The translations under genes and the position numbers were made by a program. A stretch of 64,000 nucleotides of DNA, from NCBI RefSeq assembly GCF_963678975.1, contig NC_089279.1, positions 27,762,004-27,826,003 on the forward strand, written 5' to 3'. Source of the DNA: Dysidea avara. Taxonomy: Eukaryota > Porifera > Demospongiae > Dictyoceratida > Dysideidae. Within the stretch, counting starts at the first letter, position 1, and the number at the start of each line of letters is the position of its first letter. Shown in pieces: positions 35,504 through 46,464 of the stretch. Below the pieces are notes generated by a model. The model had not been told where the DNA came from. It made no database searches and saw only the letters and a program-made list of their open reading frames with translations.

Positions 35504-35849
35504 CGCGTATACAAACACACACACACACACACACACACTACACAAACATACACAACACACAAAACACACAGCTTTATACATGCAATGTTTCTTTGATACA
35601 CAGTGGAGAAAGTGACTAGTGGTCGAGTATATGCAGAAGCATATTTCAACAACTTCCCACCGTTAAAGGAAACTTATGACTTTTGTTATCTTTTGTCACA
35701 CATTGAAGATATACAGTGCCCAGTACCAGCAGGCAAGTGGTTTAAATTCTATAAGCAATACAAATATACTATATTGTATACTGTGTATACTCATTGCAGG
35801 AGATGTACACTACAAGTATTCTGTTTTTTAAAAGAATTCTGTACTCCCA
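34836..35849 (+). pseudogene. M1: broken ML-domain (NPC2/MD-2-like) secreted lipid-binding gene
   Basis: Exons: 34836-34929 (signal peptide MRYLDVIVYFIILLVPRSNS, then EIHFNCWAESC), 35151-35249 (NVKIKFYPNPPVVEQNVTFE), 35604-35732 (ETYDFCYLL, CPVPAG) and 35800-35849. The pattern C-W, V-P-N-P-P, G-T, Y-D-x-C, C-P-x-P-A-G-D-V is the ML (MD-2-related lipid recognition) fold of NPC2-like proteins. Compared with M2, exon 4 is 3 nt shorter and reads TAA at 35829-35831, where M2 has CTT. The final exon with the last two cysteines is not found before the next transposon. The third intron starts with GC (CAG/GCAAGT), where M2 and M3 have GT. The truncated product would lack the C-terminal strand, so I call it a pseudogene. 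Confidence 0.75.
35340..35545. repeat. (AC)n microsatellite in M1 intron 2
   Basis: Long CA repeat with ACGC and ATGC interruptions, inside the intron between exons 2 and 3 of the ML gene. M2 and M3 have only a short remnant at the same place (about 42350-42410, 52605-52665). Confidence 0.97.
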
Positions 35850-36192
35850 GTAAGTTTCATCACCCAGTAATGTAGCTACCACTGTTGTTGGCATTTATTT
35901 ATGCACATAATATTATATACACATTTATGCACAAAATGATATAAGCATATAAGAGATAATGACACTGATGGACTGTTTACAAATGGATTTCTATGTGATG
36001 TACACAGATTGGCATTATAGTATGTACATAGGTACAACTTGGATACACCCTGAATGTACTTAGCAACTAGTTATATCACTACACATATATAATTAAAAAA
36101 CAAATTGAATAATTGAACAACAATTAGAGAAGTACAATTTGATCACAACAAATGCTCAGTCAATACAAACATGATACTATAGTATGAATGCA
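35850..36192. other. no recognisable gene
   Basis: AT-rich. I looked for the missing last exon of M1 (a G-N-Y-S-G-T stretch ending C-E-I-x-G) and did not find it. Confidence 0.4.
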
Positions 36193-36512
36193 TTGAGCTG
36201 AACCCTAAAAATAACTCAAAAGATGCAATTACACAAGTTCTTGAAATTTGGCTCATTTGTAGTACTTCTTGACCCACTAGAAACATATCACAATCTTTTT
36301 GTTCACAACTTTTATGTTCAATCAAAATTTTCACCATACATCTACTATAAACAAGCCATAAAAATGCACTATCCCTTCCCAAACTTGTAATGGAGCCAAA
36401 CTGTGCAAAAATGTTGTTGACACCTTCACTATCACCACTGGTTGGCTGAAATGCTATTTTACTTGAGAAAAATGCACTTTTCTTTTTAGATAATTTTCAG
36501 GATTCAGCTCAA
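36193..36512. mobile_element. MITE, TTGAGCTGAACCCTAAAA ends
   Basis: The left end TTGAGCTGAACCCTAAAAAT and the right end ATTTTCAGGATTCAGCTCAA are inverted, with a few mismatches over about 22 bp. About 320 bp long and without coding capacity. No clear target duplication, so it is old. Confidence 0.6.
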
Positions 36513-36583
36513 CTTGCACATACTATAGGTAATATCCAACAATACATAATGTATATATTTAAAATAAAAAAAGAGAAGTGAAA

Positions 36584-36840
36584 TCTATGCAAAAACAGCC
36601 AAGCTGTATGAAAAGGGTGCGGCCTTTAAAAAGCCTAGGTTAAAAAATTTGTGAATTCAAAGGTGGCAGTCATGAAATGGCTACAATGATGTTGATGATC
36701 AAAATCCATTATTAAAATTTATTATACTCAACATTATTGCAGCCATTTTATGGCTGCCACCTTTAATCTCACAGCCTTTTCACCCAGGCTTTTTAAAGGC
36801 CACACCCATTTTATACAGCTTGGCTGTTTTTGCATGGATT
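36584..36840. mobile_element. diverged foldback palindrome beside E2
   Basis: Left arm AAACAGCCAAGCTGT, GGGTGCGGCC, AAAGGTGGCAGTCATGAAATGG; right arm GGCTGCCACCTTT, AAAGGCCACACCC, ACAGCTTGGCTGTTTTTGCA. It is an older member of the palindrome family at 46465 and 60060. It lies about 90 bp outside the hairpin end of E2. Confidence 0.75.
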
Positions 36841-36930
36841 AATGTTAACACCATTGCAACCATTTATTGGCTGACACTCTTTTCACCCTTGAAGGCCACA
36901 TCTATTTAATCACTTGGTTCTTTTTTCATG

Positions 36931-39900
36931 ATCAAGACACACGGTAGTGTGTCGTGCGGCCCAAGTAGCCGGCGCGCCACACCGTGAGTATATTTACAGG
37001 AAGAAAGTAAACGCGATTTTCACACCTTTATAGCTCCGTGATTCCTTATCCGATTGAAACCAAAGTTGCTACAGAAGTGCCGGCTAGATCGGGGAGTCCA
37101 CATTCCAAATTTGAAGAAAATCGCTCCAGCCATTTCCGAGATACGAGTGGCCAAAGTTTGGGTTTATTTTCTTCGTTTTTTTTCTTCTTCTACTTCTTTT
37201 CGCACACTTTGCAAAATCCGCCATAAAACGCGAATTCGTGCTCCAATCGGGCTGAAATTTGGTACACTTAAAGGGCTCATTAAAGCAAATCTCAGTACCA
37301 AGTTTGGTAGGAATCCGATGAACATTCACGGAGTTATGACCAATTATTTGCGTAAAATAAGGTCGAAGGTCTGTCACGCCCACAGGGTAAACCGCTTGAA
37401 GGAATGAGCTGAAAATTGCTATGCAGTGTGTAGCTGGAATAATTATCATAGAAATTCCTAGCAGTAGTACAGAAGAATCGGATTATAAACCACTGAGTTA
37501 TGATTCCAAAGCCAACTACGTGTAGCATATGCAAGATCGAGATACTCTAATAGAACAGTCACTCTAATAGAGCATTCAGCTACGTATATAACTTACTCCA
37601 TTACAGAATTATATGACATTGCAAGTTATTCTGTAGGGAGTTCAGCTACAAACAGTTAATCTTATAGACAACTCAGCTACAAGCAAGTCACCCTGTAGAG
37701 AGTTCAGCTACAAATATGTTGCTGTAGAGATTCAGAACATTATAAGTCACACTGAAGAGAATTCAGCTATAAACAAGTCACCTTGTAGAGACAACAAGTC
37801 ACTCTGTAGAGAATTCAGCTACAAGCAAGTCACTGCGTAAAGGATTCAGCTACAAAATAGCTACCCAGCAGAGAGTTCATCTAGATCAGCTACAAACAAG
37901 TTACTTTATGCAATGTTCAGTTACAAGTAAGTCACTCTGTAGAGACTTCAGCTACAAACAAGTCACTCTGTAGTACAAACAAGTCACTCTGTAGTACAAA
38001 CAAGTCACCCTGTAGCTGGAGAGTTCAGCAACCAATCAAAAAAACCACTCTGTAAAGAGTTCAGCTATACAAACATGTTATAAGTCTATAGAGAAAGTTA
38101 TAACTCTATAGAGAGATCAGCTAGAAACAATTAGTCATCCAGTAGAGAGATCAGCTACAAGTCATCACCTTATAGAGAGTTTAGTTACAAAGGAACCACC
38201 ATGTAGAGAGTTCAGCTGCAAACATATCACCCTGTAGAGAGTGCAGCTATGAACAGATTACCCTGTAGAGAGTTCAGCTAGAAAAAGTCATCCTGTAGAG
38301 AGATCAGCTAGAAGGATCACCTTGTAGAGAGTTCAACTACAAACAAATCACTCTGCAGATAGTTCAGCTACAAACAAGTCACCCTATATAGAGAGATCAG
38401 CTAGAAGAAGTTACCTTGTACAGAGCTCAGCTACAAAGAAACCATCATATAAAGAGTTCAGCTGTAAACAAATCATCCTGTAGAAAGTTCAGTTACGAAC
38501 AGATCACCCTGCAGAGAGATCAGCTAGAAACAAGTCACCCCATAGAGAGAGCAGCTACAAAGACACCATCCTGTAGAGAGTTCTATTACAAACAGATAAC
38601 CCTATAGAGAGTTCAGCTACAAACAATTCACCCTGTAGAGTGAACTCCTAGAAGATGTTACCTTGTAGATAGTTCAGCTACAAACAACAAACCACCCTGT
38701 AGAAAGATCAGCTAGAAGAAGTCACCTTGTAGAGAGTTAAGTTACAAACAAACCACCACGTAGAGAGTTCAGCTAGAAGAAGTTACCTTGTAGAGAGTTC
38801 AGATACAAAGAAACCATTCTGTAAAGAGCTCAGCTGCAAACAAATCACCTGTACAGAATTCAGCTACAATCAAATCACCCTGTAGAGAGTTCAGCTAGAA
38901 GGAGTTACCTTGTAGAGAGTTCCGTTACAAAGAAATCACCATGTAGAGAATTCAGCTACAAACAAACCACCACGTACAGAGTTCAGCCAGATGAAGTTAC
39001 CTTGTAGAGAGTTCAGCTACCAAGAAACCATTCTTTAAAGAGCTCAGCTGCAAACAAATCATCTATATACAGAATTCAGCTACAAACAAATCACCCTGTA
39101 GAGAGATCAGCTAGAAGAAGTTATCTTGTAGATAGTTCAGCTACAAATAAATCTCCCTGTAGAGAGATTAGCTAGAAGATGTTACCTTGTAGATAGTTCA
39201 TCTACAAACAAATCACCCTGTAGAAAGATCAGCTAGAAGAAGTCACCTTGTAGAGAGTTCAGCTACACACAAACCGCCATGTAGAGAGTTCAGCTAGAAG
39301 AAGTTACCTTGTATTAGGGAGTTCAGCTACAAAGAAACCATCATGTAGAGAGTTCAGCTGCAAACAAATCACTTGTAGAGAGTTCAGCTACAAACAAATC
39401 TCCCTGTAGAGAGATCAGCTAGAAGAAGTTATCTTGTAGATAGTTCAGCTACAAACAAATCTCCCTGTAGAGAGATCAGCTAGAAGAAGTTATCTTGTAG
39501 ATAGTTCAGCTACAAACAAATCTCCCTGTAGAGAGATCAGCTAGAAGAAGTTTCCTTGTAGAGAGTTCAGCTACAAACAAATCACCCTGTAGAAAGATCA
39601 GCTAGAAGAAATCACCGTGTAGAGAGTTTAGTTACAACTAAACCACCATGTAGAGAGTTCAGCTATAAGCTATACCTTGTAGAGACATCAGCTAGAAGAA
39701 GTTACCTTGTAGAGAGTTCAGCTACAAAGAAACCATTCTGTAAAGAACTCAGCTGCAAACAAATCACCTGTACAAAATTCAGGTACAAACAAATAACCCT
39801 GTAGAAAGATCAGCTAGAAGAAGTTACCTTGCAGAGAGTTCAGTTACAAAGAAAACACCATGTAGAGAATTCAGCTACCAACAAATCACCCTGTAGAGAG

Positions 39901-41061
39901 ATGAGCTAGAGGAAATTACCTTGTAGAGAGTTCAGCTACAAAGAAACCACCATGTAGAGAGTTCAGCTGCAAAGAAATCACCCTGTAGAAAATTCAGCCA
40001 CAAACAGATTGCCCTGTAGAAAGATCAGTTAGAAGAAGTTACCTTGTAGAGAGTTCAGCTACAAAGAAACCATTCTGTAAAGAGCTCAGCTGCAAACAAA
40101 TCACCTGTACAGAATTTAGCTACAAACAAATCACCCTGTAGAGAGATCAGCTAGAAGAAATTACCTTGTAGAGAGTTCAGCTACAAATAAACTATTCTGT
40201 AAAGAGTTCAGCTGCAAACAAATCACCTGTACAGAATTCAACTACAAACAAATCTTCCTGTAGAGAGATCAGCTAGAAGAAGTTATCTTGTAGATAGTTT
40301 AGCTACAAACAAATCACCCTGTAGAGAGATCAGCTAGAAGATATTACCTTGTAGATAGTTCAGCTACAAACAAATCACCCTGTAGAAAGATCAGCTAGAA
40401 GAAGTCACCTTTTAGAGAGTTCAGCTACAAACAAACCACCATGTAGAGAGTTCAGCTAGAAGAAGTTACCTTGTAGAGAGTTCAGCTACAAAGAAACCAT
40501 TCTGTAAAGAGCTCAGCTGCAAACAAATCACCTGTACAGAATTTAGCTACAAGCAAATCACTCTGTAGAGAGATCAGCTAGAAGAAATTACCTTGTAGAG
40601 AGTTCAGCTACAAACAATTCACCCTGTAGAGAGAGCAGCTAGAAGATGTCACCTTGTAGAGTGTTCAGTTACAAAGAAACCACCATGAAGAGTTCTGTAA
40701 TAAATATATGTATTATATACATAATTTGTACATTTACTGATAAAATCAGAAATATTTAAAGTACATCTGCTTCATCTTTTCTTCTTTCTGTGGTAAAGAA
40801 AAAAGATAGGTTAAAAAAGTCCCAAAGATACAAATACAAAAAGAAGTGAAATCTAATCCAAAACAGCCAAGCTGTAAAAAAGGGTGCGGCCCTCAAAAAG
40901 GCTATGGTGAAAAAAGATGTGAAATCCAAGGTGGCGGCCAAGAAATGGCTGTGATGGTAGGTTAATGGTAAAAATTTTAATAACAACAATTCAGGTGAAT
41001 TTTGTGCCAAGTTTTTGAAGGCCGCACTCTTTTTTTACAGCTTGGCTGTTGTGGATTAGAT
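36931..41061 (-). mobile_element. satellite-carrying element E2, complete order of parts
   Basis: Reading left to right in reverse orientation: hairpin end ATCAAGACACACGGTAGTGT at 36931, a GGCGCGCC word, the core (36990-37540), the motif ATACTCTAATAGAACAGTCA, the satellite (37560-40697), a tail with CTTCATCTTTTCTTCTTTCT, and a foldback palindrome (40851-41061) whose outer end reads GGATTAGAT. The right palindrome arm is shortened. Total about 4.1 kb. No transposase frame. The 5' half from about 39820 was copied to 49836-51320 by a segmental duplication. Confidence 0.75.
37560..40697 (-). repeat. 30-31 bp satellite array in E2
   Basis: About 100 monomers of the same satellite in reverse orientation (GTAGAGAGTTCAGCTACAAA then CAAATCACCCT). 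The left part (37560-38100) is more degenerate than the right part, a pattern expected when homogenisation acts mainly inside the array. Confidence 0.95.
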
Positions 41062-41840
41062 AATTATTAGCAGTGCAACTATTGTTAGCTAGCAAGGAAT
41101 ACTATGGAGTTATATATATGCAATAGTATAGCTCCATGATTTTCAAAGTTACGTACATACACTGTATACTTTATCTTTAGAACGGAACATGAGACCATTA
41201 TATGCTGACAATTAATTGGTATGCATATATTCAGTGATGAATTTTCATGCTAACTGTGAGACCAAGATATTACTGGATATTAGCTATATTTTTCATTTTA
41301 CACATTGTGGTTTAATTATTCACAATAGCTACAATGGAGAAACAGTAATTATGCAAAACAGACAATATTTCAGCCACACTAAACATGAGTTAGTAGTAGT
41401 AGTAGTGGTAGTGGTAGTAATAGTAATAGTAATAATAGAGACACAAAATGTTAATGGACTGTATACATATAAAACAAGATTTGAACAATGGCATGGTAAC
41501 ATGCATGATAATATATTCAAGAAAAGACTTGCAAAGAAAGACTAGGCTATAGTTCACTATATAATACAGTTCTACAATTATAATAGCTTGTGAATACTCT
41601 TATTGTATATGAATAAAACAATTATGTTGTTGTGCATACTATTATTTTTAATTGGTAAGCTCATTCAACTAGTTAGTTTCATTTTCTATACCATTGATGT
41701 TATCTCTGAATTGAGTCCATTCAACTCATGTGTACTGATGTAATTGTGTGTCAAGATACACCAGTATAACATGTTCACTCGGTTCGTAGAGCTGTTTAGT
41801 TGACAAGAGTTGATTGAGTTTTGTGGCTATACATATTAAA
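41062..41840. other. upstream region of M2; uncertain 109-codon open frame
   Basis: A plus-strand frame at 41216-41545 is open for 109 codons and contains a (GTA)n tract (41391-41432, poly-valine). It is equally open at 51475-51804, but that copy is almost identical, so this is not evidence of selection. No domain recognised and no clear splice partner, so I do not call it a gene. Confidence 0.35.
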
Positions 41841-43540
41841 ATGCAAAACCCGCTACTTTTCATTATTCTTCTAATTGTGAAATGCAATGCAGAATTCCAG
41901 TTCAAGTGTTGGGCTGAGTCATGCAGTGAGTATACATCTAAATATGTAACCATATGTATAATAGATCTGAGATCAACTTTTGTTTATGATAGCAGGTGTA
42001 ATAATATGTAGTCATGTCTCTTACATTCTTTTCACTAGCAAGCAACATGCAGTACATTGTATTATGCACTTTTACATAATGTATATGTACACACCGTGTG
42101 TGTGTACTAATGTATGCATTTATATTCATACAACATACATGTGTATGCACATGCATATATCAGTATGCAATAAAAGTGGTAGCTATGTAGACAATTATGT
42201 GCCTTTACTACCTGTTATGTAGCAAAGCCAAATTCACTAATGCAGAATGTGAAAGTGAACTTCTATCCCAACCCTCCTGTAGAGGGACAAAAGATTACAG
42301 GCGAACTGGATGGTACCATAAGTTAGTCTGCATGCAATGCACACTTACTTACACACATACACACACAACACATGCACGCACGTGCGCATGCGCACACACA
42401 ATCACACTCACACCCATTCAAAAACCATAGAGCTTTATAACAATATGACGGGCCTGCAAAAACAGGGCAGGTGAGCACATAAAATTTTCCTACCTTTTAA
42501 ACTTTTATGACTCATATTTTTGATGCCATTATGCTATGGCCACACAACTTCCAGCCCTTATTAAACATTTAATTGGCACCTTGCAGAATGCAGATAGCTA
42601 TTCTATCCTGGTCCTGAGATATGATCTGTTATGTGATGGGGTGTAGCTTGTGCCTACATGTCCTGTTGTTGCAGGCCTGATCACATTTTTCTTTGATACA
42701 CAGTGGAGAAAGTGACTAGTGGTCGAGTGTATGTAAAGGCATTTTTCAAAAACTTTCCACCACTGAAAGAAACATACGACTTTTGTTATCTTTTGTTATA
42801 CTTAGACAAAATGCAGTGTCCATTACCAGCAGGTACGTGGCTCAATAAGCAACGTAAGTATACCATACACTATACTCATTGTAGGAGATGTGCACTTCAA
42901 CTACTCAACATTCCTTAAAACTTCTTCTATACTTCCAGTAAGCTTAATATATTGTCAATGTAATATTAAATGTTTGTTGTAACATGCAAGTGAAATTTGA
43001 CTGCATTAATATTAAAGTCTTTAAAGCATAATTTCATATTCATAAACACTGTAAATCCTATACAGTACAACCAGCAGACAAAGTCAATTCACATGCATTG
43101 GGTATTGAATTTGACATAAGGCTTTCACTACAGATATAAAACCACTGCAAAAGGTTTCACAATTCAGGTAGCTATAGATGTAGACACAGTTATACAGCTA
43201 CAATGTATTTTCCAAGTTGCAGCTGCCATATTGCTATACATACGTACCATATTATGAGAACCAGTTCACTACTATGTACCTGCACATAAAATAGTCATAG
43301 TATATTATACCGTAGTTCATATACAACATGGCTAAAACGAAATTGTGGCATTGGTGGAACCTATAGCTACTATATGCTAAGCTACTATAAAAGAATTGAG
43401 ATTCATATGAGCAAATCATATAGCCTTGTAGTGAACAATGTTCTACTATACAGGGCAACTACAGTGGAACAGCAACGATAACAAATCAGATGAATGATGA
43501 AGTGGTTTGTTTAAAGGGAGGATGTGAGATTACTGGATAA
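41841..43540 (+). CDS. M2: intact secreted ML-domain (NPC2/MD-2-like) lipid-binding protein
   Basis: Five exons in phase: 41841-41925, 42223-42321, 42704-42832, 42885-42937 and 43454-43540 (stop TAA). They encode 150 residues, the usual size of ML proteins. Residues 1-17 (MQNPLLFIILLIVKCNA) form a signal peptide. The mature part holds six cysteines: CWAESC, YDFCYLL, MQCPLPAGD, VVCLKGGCE. That fits the three disulfides of the fold, with the VNFYPNPP and GTI strands in place. The family binds single lipids (sterols, glycolipids, LPS-like lipids) outside the cell or in lysosomes; the ligand here is unknown. Two N-x-S/T sites (NYS, NYS) lie near the end. The start is chosen because it begins the signal peptide, as in M3. 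Intron 2 holds a MITE. NPC2 orthology itself is not claimed. Confidence 0.85.
42446..42685. mobile_element. diverged TA-type MITE in M2 intron 2
   Basis: Ends GGGCCTGCAAAAACAGG and CCTGTTGTTGCAGGCCTGATCACA are inverted. The interior aligns with the A1 MITE at 5676-5926 (shared CCATTATGCTATG, AAACATTTAAT..GC, GCAGAATGCA). Older than the A1 copy. Confidence 0.7.
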
Positions 43541-43795
43541 TCATCAATAAGCTATTGGCATATTTTCCTTTTTATCAATACTCTGTGTATACTACAGCAG
43601 TGTTAGTTGCAGTTTAGGAATAACTCATCTGCTGTTTACATGTTCTAGCAGTCAAGATTTTGGTCATTTATTATTTATTCAATTATTAATTTTATTGTCA
43701 TGAAATCCTTTGCAAAATACATAATTGGGTAATTAAATAAATGAGTGCATGTCTACTGAGTATTAATAATAATGTAAAATTATTGGCTGTTTGGC

Positions 43796-44456
43796 TCTTA
43801 TTAAGGCTTTACAGCACAAGTGCTGAAGGTCTGTAGGACATCTGGTCCTACAGCCTTGGTACATAAAGTGTGTTTGAAAAAGTGAAGAAAGGAGAAAAAA
43901 AAATCCATGACTGGACCTGGGCGGCCTCGAACCTGCAGTCATCCGATTAATGCTCAAACGCTTACAGGAGTCTGCCAGGTGGTCAGGATTTTTTCTTCTT
44001 GTCAATTTCAAGTATATATATCCATAGGAACTCTAGAGAGTGACTTATCTCAAAGTACCCCTTGTGGAACCAAATGGAAATTAGTTTATTTATTAAGGCT
44101 TTACAGCACAAGTGCTGAAGGTCTGTAGGACACCTGGTCCTACAGCCTGTTTAAAATTGGTACATAAAGTGTGTTTGAAAAGGTGAAGAAAGGAGAAAAA
44201 TAATCCATGACTGGACCTGGGCGGCCTCGAACCTGCAGTCATCCGATTAATGTTCAAACGCTTACAGGAGTCTGCCAGGTGGTCAGGATTTTTTCTTCTT
44301 GTCAATTTCAAGTATATATATCCATAGGAACTCTAGAGAGTGACTTATCTCAAAGTACCCCTTGTAGAACCAAATGGAAATTAGTTTATTTATTAAGGCT
44401 TTACAGCACAAGTGCTGAAGGTCTGTAGGACACCTGGTCCTACAGCCTGTTCAAAG
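43796..44456 (-). mobile_element. tandem SINE dimer (two bodies, three tails)
   Basis: The tail module TTTACAGCACAAGTGCTGAA starts at about 43806, 44099 and 44400, with a full SINE body (tRNA-like head at 43925-43990 and 44225-44290) between successive tails. Units are about 297 and 301 bp and nearly identical. In the sister copy only one tail is present (54050-54113). Confidence 0.85.
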
Positions 44457-44577
44457 TTGGCTTAACTGACAGTCTGACACTAGCAGGCATTCAAAGTGTA
44501 TTTGTGTGTGTGTGTTGCACAGGCATCCCGTTGCTGGTTCACCGGGTGGCAATGGCTGTATTTTGTACAGCTTCCAT

Positions 44578-44580
44578 GGG

Positions 44581-44657
<77 letters not shown>

Positions 44658-44685
44658 CGTGCACTTGTGTGCGTGTGTGTGTGGC
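44578..44685. repeat. (TG)n microsatellite
   Basis: About 105 bp of GT repeat. The sister copy (54243-54290) is about half as long. Confidence 0.98.
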
Positions 44686-44904
44686 TTAACATAGCCAGTT
44701 TTGGTCTATTGACACTAATTGTGTATGGTTAGTGGACTACATACATGGTTGGGTGGTATGAGGAAATGATGGCTAAAATGTAAAACAATATAACTGGGTA
44801 CTTTATACAATAAATAGCTTGAGCATAATGCCTAATATACTATTTAAAGAATGCACTAATTTTCTTCTAATTATAATTATGTCCATAAATTGTTTTTTAT
44901 TTAT

Positions 44905-45113
44905 TTTATTTATTAAGGCTTTACAGCACAAGTGCTGAAGGTCTGTAGGACACCTGGTCCTACAACCGTTGTAAAGTTGCTACAGAAAGTGTGTTTGAAA
45001 AGGTGGAGAAAGGAGAAAATAAATCCATGACTGGATCTGGGCAGCCTTGAACCTGCAACCATCTGATTAATGCTCGAATGCTTACAGGAGTCTGCCAGGC
45101 AGTCAGGATGTTT
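44905..45113 (-). mobile_element. truncated SINE, reverse orientation
   Basis: The tail module and tRNA-like head are present, ending at CAGTCAGGATGTTTT. The 5' body part (GGAACTCTAGAGAGTGACTT) is missing. Counterpart at 54545-54745. Confidence 0.75.
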
Positions 45114-45386
45114 TGCCAGAAAATGGTTGCTTTATTTAGTTACTTAGGGTATTTATATATAACACTGTGTTTAAATGATGTATTAGGATAATCCATGCAC
45201 CATTACATTTGCTTTAACTCATCTGTTTTAGGGTATAGCAATAGAAGAATAATCGTTCTACAAATGGCAACAAATTATGTGCCACTTCAAAATTCTTTCA
45301 GCTTAATAGTACTCCCAAATAATCAGCTTAAGCTTAACAGCAATACAAAACATAATATGTTATGCATAAGAACTGGCATTCAACTG

Positions 45387-45818
45387 CAATGGCGGATCCA
45401 GGATGGGGCATTTGGGGCAAATGCCCCCCCCCCCCCCCTCCTCCCTGCAACCTTGGTGGAAGAGTCATACTTCTTTTGATAGAAATACTATACACCTTGT
45501 CAAACCAAAATCAACTCATGAAAACTGCATATTACCACCATTATTACAAACTCACCTGAAATCAAAGTTAAAACAACTGTCAAACTCTCCTAGCACCTTT
45601 GTACATACTAAAAATAATTATCGTGTTGCTGGTGTTTAAGACTTTCATAGCCTTTTAGATAGCTTTTAAGACTTCACAACCATCTGCAAAGGCCATAATG
45701 AGAATAGTCAACCTGCTAAGGAGTGATTATTGCTACTTAAAAAGTACAGCAACTAGTGCTCTCCCCAACCACCTACAACTTGTGCCCCTCCCCTTGCCAG
45801 CTCCTGGATCCACCCCTG
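45387..45818. mobile_element. hAT-like MITE, CAATGGCGGATCCAGG ends
   Basis: The left end CAATGGCGGATCCAGGA and right end TCCTGGATCCACCCCTG are inverted copies of about 17 bp. AACTG stands on both sides. A C-tract of about 14 follows the left end. Elements with such GGCGGATCC ends are common hAT-type MITEs in animals; no transposase here. Three overlapping open frames across it are not genes. Confidence 0.75.
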
Positions 45819-45887
45819 AACTGTACAATGCAGTCATGCAGATATACCTAATGTGCAGATTTTATGGAAATAGTGTGCTTCATTAAT

Positions 45888-45947
45888 AAATACAAACATA
45901 AATACAACATAAATACAAACATAAATACAACATAAATACAAAAAGAA
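45888..45947. repeat. (ATAAATACAAC)n minisatellite
   Basis: Units ATAAATACAAAC and ATAAATACAAC alternate about five times. Counterpart at 55518-55572 with a different order of units. Confidence 0.9.
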
Positions 45948-46464
45948 AACAAAGCTATACTCATTGAAAGTACTCCGGATGAACAAGTATAGCAACTGGT
46001 ACAAACTAGTAAACTCAACTTTTCCAAAATGAAAGCTAAGAGCTAAACAAGATTAGGAACTAAACAAGATTTAGGAAAATCTGACTCCCCTCAACTTCAG
46101 ATTCTCTCCCTAAATCTTCCTACACTCCATTGTCTTTGCTGTCTTTTCTTTCAGATAGCTTTGCAAGAATACATGTTTTTCACTACAGTAGACTCTGAAT
46201 ACGTGTATATAACATCTACACAATTAAAGGAAAGCCATCATTAATGTTAGCACCACCACATCCTTATTCATTTACTCTGCACAGCAGAGAAAGCATTCCT
46301 AAAAATGAACACTTCTGTCTTAAGACCTCTGCACCATTTCTCCCCTCTCAAACTTGTCACTTCCACAGTCTTACACACTTTACCAAAATTTAAATAGCTC
46401 TTGTTAGCTCTATTAGTATAGTCTTGCTAGACCAGTTGAGAATAGGGAACCAGTAAACATGTAC

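Larger units (their letters stand above)
39820..46464 (+). repeat. segmental duplication, first copy
   Basis: From within the E2 satellite through ML gene M2, SINEs and the CAATGGCGGATCC MITE to the gene A 5' flank, this matches 49836-56088 nearly base for base. The main length difference is the two SINE units present here and missing there. Confidence 0.9.

Noticed and set aside
38416-38607. 63-codon frame in the E2 satellite
   Set aside because: Monomers are 30-31 bp, so the frame drifts; no other array copy keeps it.
45195-45639. Proline-rich overlapping open frames
   Set aside because: They arise from the C-tract of a hAT-like MITE and are open in three frames at the same place.
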